A stretch of 64,000 nucleotides of DNA, taken from the NCBI GenBank assembly GCA_037501455.1, contig CM074858.1, positions 94,524,501 to 94,588,500 of the forward strand. The letters run 5' to 3'. Shown piece by piece: positions 55,171 to 64,000 of the stretch. The notes under the pieces are model-generated. The model saw only the letters and a program-made list of their open reading frames with translations. It was not told where the DNA came from and made no database searches. The stretch comes from Lantana camara (lineage: Eukaryota > Streptophyta > Magnoliopsida > Lamiales > Verbenaceae). The translations under genes were made by a program, and so were the position numbers. Numbering within the stretch: position 1 is the first letter of the stretch; every line of letters starts with the position of its first letter.

Positions 55171-56320
55171 AATAACTAGCTTTACTTACTAAACTTAAAA
55201 CCTATTGATGGAATGCTAGGAATTTAATTCAAAATTTGCATCTCGAATTAAATACCTATTATTCGAAATGAGCTTAATATTTAATGGGAATTTTCGAATC
55301 AACCGAAGATTTGTTCGGTTCGACCTCACCAACATATGTGTTATCCGATTTTATTAGTCTTGATTAATGCAAGTACAACTTAAATGCATTTCAAACAAGC
55401 ACATAAACAGATAACATGTCCTAGCATGATACTAACATGAGATGATCATGGGTTCTACCTATCTTATGCGTGATATGTGGGAGCCACTCCACAATCACAA
55501 GTTCTAACATACATGCCACATAAACAGTTTAAATCACATAAGGGAAAGCGGTAACAAAATACGAGCCCTATCTCTATTACATTTTACAATTGAGATTCCC
55601 CTCCCTAACATTTTGAGGGGTCTTCACTTATGACCTCCTTGTTACTTGAATGTGGTCCATCTTACTCCATGGGTGCATTGTCTCCAAAATGAAAATAAAA
55701 CCTCACCACCTATCTCTACTCTCAAATTACAATAAAAAGAAAAAAACATAATGTAATAAGGCTCAATCTTCATATTGGCCTTAGACAAATACACGGGGCA
55801 TACCCCGGCCTCAAAAACAGTAATATGGAAAGCCACATAATAAATCACATAACAGTACGCACATAAGTGAGGCTCCAACCTCAATTGAAAAACGCAACTA
55901 TAGGGCTCCAACCCCAATTTAAACCATCCATGTGCATAAATTAAAACCATACATAAGTCTAAACCCATGATCACCTAACATGCTTTTGCGAGAATTTAAA
56001 TTTAGCCAATAAATTAAAATTCTCGTTCCAAGTCCTAATGACTTAAAACACGACTTGATGCGAGTCTTATTTATAAAAGTTTTCAATAAATCCCAAATTA
56101 CCAAAACAAATAAAATTCCAATTAATTTCTGAAAATTAATAATTTTATCAATGATTGTATTTTCCCAAAATATAAACCGTTTCAATTTCTCAAAAATCCC
56201 AATTTTAAGTTTTATTCAAAAATTAAAATAAATATTCAAAAAATAAAATTTTAAAAATTAAAATAAAAATTGGGATTTGATTGCACGAAATACGAAAAAC
56301 ACGGATTACGGAAAAACTGG
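55171..56320 (-). other. G 5' leader, non-coding
   Basis: AT-rich sequence between the motif array and the GC-rich block. No motif of Gag recognised. The open frames at 55642-56185 show only low-complexity hydrophobic and aromatic runs and are not convincing as genes. Confidence 0.4.
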
Positions 56321-56535
56321 GCCCGTACGCGAGAAGAGTCGTGCGCGATGCAGGCGCGCACAGCGCGCGGCTCCTCCCGGCCGAGTGCGGGCTTGTGTGG
56401 GCGGGCACGCTAGAAGGCCTCCCGCGCGGCTGCGGGAGAGTGCTGGGCGGCGTCGCCCAAGCGCGCGCCTGGGCAGGCGGGTGGCTGCGCACGACGCCTT
56501 CGCGGGCGGGGTTTCGCGTGTTCGTCGTAATCCGG
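56321..56535 (-). other. G leader: GC-rich island
   Basis: About 215 bases dominated by CGCG, GGGC and GCGC strings, abruptly different from the AT-rich sequence on both sides. It lies about 270-480 bases inside the 5' LTR. It contains CpG in high number, unlike the rest of G. Several frames stay open across it simply because stop codons are rare in GC-rich DNA. It could be a captured gene fragment or a structured packaging/translation element. Confidence 0.6.
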
Positions 56536-56787
56536 GTTTTCGTTTCGTGTTTTCGTTCAAAAGCAAAACCAATCCAAGAAATCCAAAAACAGTTTATACA
56601 GTTTCAAATCTAAAATAGATTTCAAAAATTAAATTTTGCAAAAACCAATTTTCAGAAACTTTCAGGAAAAAATACAGTTTCGTAATTCAGGCTTTCTAAA
56701 ACAATTACAAATACTCAATCGCATCAAGCCTAAGAATTTCTACCAAATTCAGTATAATTGAGACGAATCAGAAACACGATTTACGAG

Positions 56788-56804
56788 GTGGCTCTGATAC
56801 CACT
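56788..56804 (-). other. G primer-binding site (tRNA-iMet type)
   Basis: Minus strand AG then TGGTATCAGAGCCACC directly after the LTR end TTTTCCAACA. A perfect plant iMet primer site extending beyond the core. Confidence 0.9.
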
Positions 56805-58740
56805 TGTTGGAAAACACGAATCAGAAAGCAGCGAAATTTAAAAAATTTTCCCAACAAAAGGACCTTGAACTCGCAATCGTGTAACCAAATTCGTAAAGAT
56901 AGAAAACTTACTTTTCTTTTATTCTTTCTTGAAGCGTTTCAAGCCACCCAAGAACGCTCTTCACGCGGCTTGATCCCCTCTCCTTGGTAAAGCTCGAATC
57001 TTCAAACTTCTAACTTGAAGTCTCTAGAGAAAGTCCACCAACTTGATCACAATCTAACTAGTAAGGATGCTAGTTCTCTAGTTAGTGTTTAGGCTTAACC
57101 TAGGGTTTAATTTAATCTTGGAGAAAGGAAGGTGTTCAACACATGAACCAAGAATTGTCAATTAGCTCTAAAGGGGAGCTCGAGCTCCCCTATATATAGG
57201 AGGGAGTGCCGATCCAAATCCTTATTGGACAAGGATTTGGTTCCTCTCTCTCCTATTACTTGATCACCAAGTATTTTCCAACTTTGACTTTGAATTCTAA
57301 TTCTAGTCAACTTTTAAGAGAGCTAAAAATATCCAAACTATTTTTGGATAATTTTATACTTTATTTATTATAAAATAAATAACTTATTTTTATCTAATTA
57401 ATTAATTCATAATTAATTAACTAGATTATTTTCTCCAAAATTAGACTTTCTTTTTAATTCAAATTTAAACCAAAGTCTATTAAATAATTAACTAATTAAT
57501 TATTTAATATATATATACACACGTGTGTGACACGTGTCACAGTGACACGTGTCACTCACGTGAGCCACACGTGTGATTTCACACGTGTGGAACCCTCTTG
57601 GCCCGATTAACTCGTTTAATCATTTTCAAGCCTCAACTCATGTAACCAAGTTGTTGTGTGTGACCCTCTAGGTTCTCAATTCAATTAGCAGTGACCCCAA
57701 TTAATTAATTCAATAATTAATTAATCAGTCCACAGATTAAACGACCATAGTCTAGCAACAGGTGTTTAACCCCTAGCTGAATTGGAATGTTCGGATTCGA
57801 CAGAACCTTTAAGTCATTGAATCATGTGAGATACAATCCTCCTACTTACTATCTCTCAACCAAGATCTAGGGCAAGGGAATAATCAGAACCCTAATAATC
57901 CGGTCTTAAAGCTAAGTGCATTTCATATCCATTTGATCTCAATCCAAGAAACCCTTTTCTTGATGTCTTGATCTACTGCCTTGGCCAAGGACTCCATATG
58001 GCATATGAATGACTTACACAATAAGAGATCACCTTGCATATGCAAGTGTAGGTCCTTTCTTGATTCTCATTCACTTTCATGAGTCACTTGTGCAGCCCCA
58101 GCATAAGCCTTGAATCAGTTGTCTAAGGCGACACCCTTTAAAGCTTATACCAAAGACTACAGAGTTAACTCATAAAGTAACATGGAACCTCAAGTCTAAG
58201 GATCAATTAATCACATCAATGACTCGTGAGATATTTCCTAATCTGGAAGTTTCCATTTCCTGAAATAGAAACTTCCTTTCCCATATAGGAATGTTCTCAC
58301 ACAGGGCACCTCAGTGAACTTACTTATTAAAGTAAGCACCCTCATGTATCACGCACGTATCAACTATACACTTTGCACCTACATGAAACAAGGTGGTCCT
58401 TCTTAAGGGCGTGATCCCACAAGCAAGCCTTAGAGGAGTCAGGTTGACACTCCCACTGTCTGTAGGACTCATCGGCTTGGAGTATTTTTCTAATCATGAC
58501 TTATGTGATATAGGGCTCGTTTCATGAACCATTTCACCTAAATGGTAGAGTCCTAAAGTCATCAGGATTAGGGGAGTTCTCATACATGCGCACGTAATGG
58601 AAACACACAAAACACGTATTGGCATATAAAGAAGTGTTTGCCTATGATCAATCGTATATTATTCAAAGATTGTCTGTGATACAAGAAAAGTCCCAAAGCA
58701 GATTACGTCGAATCGGCTTTCTAGGGCACTATTCCTAACA
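56805..58740 (-). repeat. G 5' LTR (right)
   Basis: Same length as the left copy (1936). The six differences seen include GGAATTT/GAAATTT near the inner end, GAGCTTGAGC/GAGCTCGAGC beside the TATA box (perfect palindrome here, 57173-57190) and GGGTAAGGG/GGGCAAGGG. In element orientation it begins TGTTAGGAATAGTGCCC. Confidence 0.9.
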
Positions 58741-60008
58741 CTCAGTACAAAAAAACTAGACTAAGAGACACGCCTGTGTCATCTCGCGCGAGGGAAAACT
58801 CTTCAATGTTTGCTTCAGTTTCTCCATGGAAATGGTAGCCAAAATCCCTGTTCTCCACCCACAATCAACCCACAACATCAAGGCATGCAAGAGAGCAAGA
58901 AAACTAAAAAATTAAACGTGGAATCCAAGCAAAAACCATCCCACACAACCATCTCTAAACCGGGAAAGAAAAGGATTCAAGGAAGCAAGAGATTCATCAA
59001 GTTTCTTCCACAAACTCAAAGACGTATTAATGGAAACTCATAACACATCCACCTGCCATTAATAAGGAGAAAATACAAGCAATAAATAAGCCATATTGAT
59101 TAACATATATAGCTTCAAGCTCATATAAAACAAGAGATGCATAAGATCACCAAAACCTTCAAAACCTAACTATTCATGACTCCAAGCAAATCCCAAGGTC
59201 ACCAACATTAAAGCATGATATAAGGAGTGAAAAATGATTAGAACATCAAGGAGATCAAAATTCCTAACTTACCTTGAAGAAATGGAGCAAGAAATGCTTA
59301 AGACTTGAGATTGAGGTTCAACAATGGAGGTTTATCTCTTGGAGCTTGTATTCTTCTTCTTCCTTCTCTAATAGTTCGAATTCCAGCTGGAATGGGGAGG
59401 ATAGAGATGGATTTTGGTGGTTAAAAGTCAAGGCTAGAGGTAAGGCATAGGTCTAGTCTCTCAAGTGGGTCATATAGGCGAGTTATAGGTATGTGGAGTC
59501 GAAATCTGCATTGTTAGGGTTCAAAACGGCATTGAAAAAAGCACAAGGCTTGTTCCATTGTTTTCGAATCATCGATTCAAGTTCAATGGCAACGACGGAA
59601 CTCGAATCTGATTTCCTGAGCTCAAGTTACACGAAAACGACTCAAGAGTAGCCAAATTGCAAATTAGCCCAAAAGTTTGAAATAAAATTCAATTGAGTCC
59701 AAACTAATTCAAGCAAGTCCAAAACACATATAAATCATACAATTAAGTCCAAGAATCATATAATTCACGTATTGTACAAATTAGGCTTGTTCGAGTTCGA
59801 ATTCCAAATCTCAAAGCCCAAATAATCGAATCAAACGTTCAAGTAAGGCATATACGTATCAAATACTTCAAATAATCATATAAGAATTGAAAGAAGAGAT
59901 ATATATATATCATGTAAGATGCATCAAGTAGTAAGAAAATGAATGCAAATTCAGAATTAAACTCACACGTGGTACCAACTTGTACGTACGGACGGACGGG
60001 CTGTCACA
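58741..60008 (-). repeat. D/H shared LTR2, right part (after G)
   Basis: It resumes CTCAGTACAAAAAAAC after the target duplication and runs to CTGTCACA at 60008. The fifth palindrome box GAGACACGCCTGTGTC is at 58764-58779. In element orientation this part holds the LTR start TGTGACAGCCCGTCC. Confidence 0.85.
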
Positions 60009-60025
60009 ACCTCTCCCCCTTAAAA
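60009..60025 (-). other. H polypurine tract
   Basis: Minus strand TTTTTAAGGGGGAGAGGT before the LTR start; one G shorter than D. Confidence 0.8.
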
Positions 60026-60039
60026 AGGACTTGTCCTCA

Positions 60040-60537
60040 GGTCCGAACCGGGGTCTCGAACAACTCGGGGTACAAAGACCTCATCTTCTCCTCGGTTTCC
60101 CAAGTAGAATCCTCAGACTTTCGATCTCTCCAAAGAACTCTGACCAAAGGAATCTACCGGTCTCTTAACTCTTCCATCTTCCTGTCCTGAATTGCAACCG
60201 GGTGTCTTTCTATTATCAAGTTCGGGTCTAGCTGCACTTCTTCAACTGGGAGAGTAGTGGCCTCATTGGGATAATACTTGCGAAGTTCAAAAACATGAAA
60301 CACGTTGTGTATCCCTGTCAAACTTAGCGGTAGGTCTAACCTATACGCCGTTTCTCCAATCAGTTCCAAGATTTCGAAAGGCCCGAGGTATCGGGGATTA
60401 ATTTTTCCACCTTTACCTATTCGAGTGAAGCCTTTTCTAGGAGATGCCTTAAGAAAGTCTCTATCTCCGACTTCAAACTCCAAAGTCCTTCTTCTTTTAT
60501 CGGCGTAGCTCGTCTGACGAGCTTGTGTTGCCTTCAT
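60040..60537 (-). pseudogene. H integrase C-terminus and chromodomain
   Basis: 60154-60537 reads RTLEFEVGDRDFLKASPRKG, GPFEILELIGETAYRLDLPL and VFHVFELRKYYPNEATTLPV. A TAG after MEELRDR cuts off the chromodomain, whose sequence (VLWRDRKSEDSTWETEEKM-like) continues to about 60040 in the same frame. Only one change (CAG to TAG) is needed to explain the stop. Confidence 0.8.
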
Positions 60538-61140
60538 TCGTTACCAATTCTTATGAACCTTCTAAATGGTTTCGGTAATCTTTGCCTTAGGTTCTGCTCT
60601 CTTGATCTTGTCCTCTTCGGTCCATCTCCAATCTTCTATATCCCAGAACAAAGGAGACCTGCACTTTCTTCCATAAAGTGCCTCGTACGGAGCCATCTTG
60701 ATCGAAACCTGATAACCATTGTTATAAGCAAACTCAAACAATGCTAGGTGCCCGTCCCACTAATTCTGGAAATCCAACACACACGCCCTAAGCATATCCT
60801 CCAAATACTAAATTAACCTCTCAGATTGTCCGTCTATTTGAGGATGAAAGGCGGTGCTAAACTTGTGTCGGGTGCCCAAACACTTCTGAAGATTCTGCCA
60901 AAAGATCGAAGTGAACCTTGGACCTTGGTCCAAAACAATACTAGTCGGAACCCCATGTAACCTGACAATCTCCCGAACATACAATTCGGCGAGCTTTGGC
61001 TCCTTATCAAACATTCGGACTTTAAGGAAATGGGCGGACTTAGTAAATCTGTCCACAATCACCCATATTCCATCATACCGTCCTTTAAGTCTAGGCAAGC
61101 CGGACACGAAGTCCATTATCACTTGCTCCCACTTCCATTT
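60538..61140 (-). pseudogene. H integrase DDE core
   Basis: 60808-61122 shows MDFVSGLPRLKGRYDGIWVI (first Asp), SIVLDQGPRFTS where the second motif LDRDPRF has become LDQGPRF, and FHPQIDGQSERLI (Glu). The next segment down to 60538 contains [20 protein letters not shown] wording after a stop. The catalytic centre is probably damaged. Confidence 0.8.
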
Positions 61141-61176
61141 AGGAATAGAAAGTGGTTGGAGGGTTCCTCCCGGCTT

Positions 61177-61881
61177 CTAGTGTTCTGTCTTCACTCTTTG
61201 GCACGTTAGACATAGCTTCATGAAGTTCGCGACATCCCTTTTTAGACCACTCCACCAGAATTTCTCTCTTAAATCCCGGTATATCTTGGTACCTCCCAGA
61301 TGGATAGAATAACTTGAGCGATGTGCCTCCTCGAGTATATGTCTCTCGAGATCTTCTGGAACACAAACTCTTTCTTCAAACCTTAATGAACCTCCATCAT
61401 CAATGTTGAACTTAGAATTTGGATCATTTCTCGAACGGACAACCAATTTCTGAATTTCTACATCCGAATTCTGAGCTTCCAACAACTGTTGCAACAAATC
61501 TGGCTTAATGGTAAGATTGGACAACCAAGTTCCCGAAACCAAAACTTTTGAACCCGAACAAGAAGAACCAGCTTCCGACCTAGCCACACTTGTCTTTCTA
61601 CTCAAAGCATCAGCTACCAAATTCACTTTACCAGGATGATATTGGATAGTGCAATCAGAATCCTCTAACAACTCCATCCAAAGCCTCTTTCTTACATTCA
61701 AATCCTTCTGGGAAAAGAGATACTTAAGGCTCTGATGATCGGTGAACACTTCAAACGTTGTACCATAGAGATAGTGTCGCCACTTCATCAAAGAGAACAC
61801 AACTGCAGCTAATTCGAGGTCATCATGGGTATGGTAATTCTTCTCATGCTCCTTCAACTTCCTTGAAGCATAAGCAACCAC
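61177..61881 (-). pseudogene. H RNase H to integrase zinc finger (long open stretch)
   Basis: A 234-codon open piece: [60 protein letters not shown], ending with [15 protein letters not shown] of the zinc finger. Unlike A, B and D it keeps Trp before MELLED. A TAG at 61891-61893, after CFLM, separates it from the RT piece, at the same codon as in A and D. Confidence 0.85.
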
Positions 61882-61890
61882 TCTACCATT

Positions 61891-62430
61891 CTACATTAAA
61901 AAACACCTGAGACTATCCTTGGAAGCATCCGTGTAAACCGCATAACCTTCAGTACCTTCGGGTAAGGTAAGTACTGGTGCTGAAGTCAATCTCACCTTCA
62001 GAGTCTGAAAACAAGCTTCACACTTATCATCCCATGCAAACTTCACTTCCTTCTTAGTTAACCGGGTCAACGGGGCAGCAATCTTAGAGAAATCCTTAAC
62101 GAATCTGCGATAATATCCGGCTAACCAAAGAAAACTTCTAATCTCCGAGGCATTCTTCGGTCTCTTCCAATTAAGCACGGTTTCAATCTTGGATGGATCA
62201 ACCTCTATTCCATTGCCTAAAATGATATGGCCTAGGAAGATAACTCTGTCGATCAAAAACTCACACTTGCTGAACTTAGCATAAAGCTTATGTTCCCTTA
62301 GAGTTTCCAAGATAATCCGAAGATACTGTGCATGCTCTTCTGCAGACCTCGAATACACCAAAATGTCGTCTATAAAAATTACAATAAACTTATCAAGGAA
62401 CCGCCTGAACAGTCGGTGCATCATGTCCAT
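61891..62430 (-). pseudogene. H reverse transcriptase C-terminal half and RNase H start
   Basis: 179 codons with [60 protein letters not shown] and [11 protein letters not shown]. The catalytic Asp pair is present. The start coincides with the inherited frame break seen in D. Confidence 0.85.
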
Positions 62431-63145
62431 AACACAGTTGGGGTATTTGTTAACCCAAACGGCATCACAAGGAACTCAAAATGCCCGTATCGTGTAATGA
62501 ACCCGATCTTCGGTATATCCTCCTCCCTATTATGCAGCTGATAATAACCCTGCCTCAAATCTAACTTGGAGTATACCTTGGAACCTTACAGAATACCAAA
62601 TAACTCCTCGATATAAGGCAAAGGGTACTTGTCCTTCAAGGTAATCCGGTTTAACTTGCGGTAATCTATACACATCCATAACGTTCCATCCTTCTTTTTT
62701 ACAAACAAAACGGGAGCACCCCACGGAGATGTACTCGGACGGATGTATCAACAAGCTAAAAGCTCATCGAGCTGCGTTTTCAACTCCTTTAACTCTGTAG
62801 GAGCCATTCTGTAGGGAGTCTTCAAAAAAGGCTCTGCTCCGGGATAGAGGTCTATTATAAACTCGATGTTCCTATCGGGCGGTAGAGAATCCAATATCTC
62901 AGGGAAAACATCAGCATACTCTTGCACGACCTCCGCCTCCTCAAGTTTGGCCTGATCCTTAGGTTTATTCAAGGGATAGACCACAAAAATTGTCACACCA
63001 TCTCGAACCAGTTTACACGCCTCAACAAAGGAAATAAATGGGGCTCGACTTCACCCTCTCGCTCGTAAACATAACTGTCCCAAAAGAAACCTTCTTCTCC
63101 CGACAATCCATCTTAGCCCCATGCTCAAACAACCAATCCATACCA
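62431..63145 (-). pseudogene. H reverse transcriptase N-terminal half and protease linker, cut by deletion
   Basis: 62748-62996 has the linker (YADVFPEILDSLPPDRNIEF and [19 protein letters not shown]). RT motifs ([13 protein letters not shown], [17 protein letters not shown] frames) continue with shifts through 62530. Toward 63145 only the beginning of the GMDWLFEHGAKMD region remains. Protease active site, Gag, primer site and most of the LTR beyond are deleted. Confidence 0.75.
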
Positions 63146-63941
63146 AGAGATGCATAATATCACCAAAACCTTTAAAACCTAACTATTCATGACTCCAAGC
63201 AATGTAATGCCATATTGAGCAAGAAAGGATTAAGACTTGAGCTTGAGGTTCAACAATGCAGGTTTATCTCTTGGAGCTTGTATTCTTCTTCTTCCATCTC
63301 TAATAGTTCGAATTCCCGCTGAAATGGGGAGGAGAGAGATAGCTTTTGGTGGCTAAAAGTCAAGGCTAGAGGTAAGGCATAGGTCTAGTCTCTCAAGTGG
63401 ATCATATAGGCGAGTTATAGGTATGTGGAGTCGAAATCTGCATTGTTGGGGGTCAAAACAGCATTGAAAAGTACAAGGCTTATTCCATTTTTACCGAATC
63501 GTAGATTCGAGGTCAATGGTGAAAACGAAACTCGAATCGTAGTTCCTGAGCTCAAGTTACGCGAAAACGACTCAAGAGTGGCCAAATTGCAAATTGGCCC
63601 AAAAGTTTGAAATAAAATTCAATTTAGTCCAAACCATTTCAAACAAGTCTAAAACACATATAAATCATACAATTAAGTCCAAGAATCATATAATTCACGT
63701 ATTATACAAATTAGGCATGTTCGGGTTCGAATTCCAAATCTCAAAGCCCAAATAATCGAATCAAACGTTCAAGTAAGGCATATACGTATCAAATACTTCA
63801 AATAATCATATAAGAATTGAAAGAAGAGATATATATATATATCATGTAAGATGCATCAAGTAGTAAGAAAATGAATGCAAATTCAGAAATTAAACTCACA
63901 CGTGGTACCAATCTGTATGTGCGGACGGACGGGGCGTCACA
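63146..63941 (-). repeat. D/H LTR3, truncated
   Basis: It aligns with 59125-60008 of LTR2, with a further internal deletion near 63200-63225. It ends GGGGCGTCACA at 63941, followed by ATATA. The junction with H coding at 63144-63148 is CAAGA, present in both parents, so a microhomology deletion removed H's 5' half and the inner end of its 5' LTR. Confidence 0.85.
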
Positions 63942-64000
63942 ATATACACATCGGGCGAAGATGGATTGTTTTAGGAAGAAGGTTGAGTTGGGACCGGTGC
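63942..64000 (+). pseudogene. C: protease, second visible part
   Basis: After the second ATATA, the frame left at 24349 continues THRAKMDCFRKKVELGPV. This matches the segment after GMDWLY in B (RHCATVDCLAKRVQLGSEV) and after GMDWLF in A. The exact continuation proves that 24350-63941 is a single insertion into C. C runs off the window edge. Confidence 0.85.

Larger units (their letters stand above)
49463..58740 (-). mobile_element. G: young Ty1/copia element with ruined coding region, minus strand
   Basis: Two LTRs of 1936 bases each are flanked by CTCAG (49458-49462 and 58741-58745). An iMet primer site and a copia-type polypurine end (CAAGTGGGAGATTG before the LTR) fix the orientation. The 5.4 kb inside retains only fragments of copia Pol. 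By eye the LTRs differ at about six positions, so insertion was recent, yet pol decay is heavy. It must have been moved by proteins from elsewhere. Confidence 0.9.
24350..63941 (-). mobile_element. D-H composite: tandem LTR-int-LTR-int-LTR chromovirus array, minus strand
   Basis: The block is bounded by TGTGACGCCC at 24350 and GGGCGTCACA at 63941 and flanked by ATATA on both sides (24345-24349, 63942-63946). So the whole array occupies one insertion site. Inside are three LTRs of one family and two internal regions, D (43141-47786) and H (60009-63145), both minus strand. The shared middle LTR is typical of unequal recombination between LTRs. E (with F) and G inserted later into the first and second LTRs. 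Confidence 0.85.

Noticed and set aside
55642..56185. Two open frames (110 and 88 codons) on the minus strand in G
   Set aside because: Low-complexity aromatic and hydrophobic content, no family motif, in the non-coding leader.
56277..56618. Overlapping open frames of 88-113 codons on both strands in the GC-rich block
   Set aside because: Open in several frames at once because GC-rich DNA has few stops; the products are Arg/Ala/Gly runs without a recognisable domain.

Overview
This 64 kb window looks like plant nuclear DNA, most likely from a seed plant with a large, AT-rich, repeat-laden genome. I find no host gene, tRNA, rRNA or CRISPR array. Nearly every base belongs to a transposable element, and most elements sit inside one another. 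The plant assignment rests on Ty3/gypsy chromovirus polyproteins with C-terminal chromodomains and 2.4-2.9 kb LTRs (Tekay/Del type), an Athila-type element with its tRNA-Asp primer site, Ty1/copia elements with tRNA-iMet primer sites, and a CACTA transposon end. The species cannot be named from this sequence.

Layout, left to right. 1-980 is the end of a CACTA transposon with many subterminal repeats; it interrupts an old minus-strand LTR (K, 981-2882). A deletion joins K to element A (minus, 2883-12920), a decayed chromovirus. A lies inside the 5' LTR of element B (plus, 12921-23918), another decayed chromovirus whose 5' LTR also carries a short copia remnant J (13161-14488). B lies inside element C (plus), of which only 23919-24349 and the last 54 bases of the window are visible. 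The two C pieces join in frame once the 39.6 kb between them is removed. That 39.6 kb (24350-63941, duplication ATATA on both sides) is a minus-strand tandem composite LTR-D-LTR-H-LTR. Its first LTR is split by an Athila-like element E (24380-40229), itself split by F (plus, 25805-32256), a young element that encodes only Gag. Its middle LTR is split by G (minus, 49463-58740), a copia element with nearly identical LTRs but ruined coding sequence.

How the parts work together. None of the polymerase-bearing elements here looks intact. F (Gag only), E (Gag-protease plus an Athila ORF1, no polymerase) and G (young LTRs, dead pol) look like non-autonomous elements moved by proteins supplied elsewhere. 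In-frame stops are often of the kinds produced by C-to-T change, as expected in methylated heterochromatin.

The most unusual pattern is that every well-preserved LTR family carries its own cluster of 10-20 bp palindromes, with a sequence private to that family: GGGAACGG/CCGTTCCC in B and K, GAGACACGG/CCATGTCTC in D, GGTAACGG/CGTTACC in E, GGTCGCG/CGCGACC in F, TCTCCCC/GGGGAGA in A, and CACGTG boxes in G. In E the same array occurs a second time inside the element, ahead of a TATA-like sequence and the Athila ORF1, which suggests the arrays are promoter elements. F also carries four tandem short hairpins whose stem changes are compensated on both arms.
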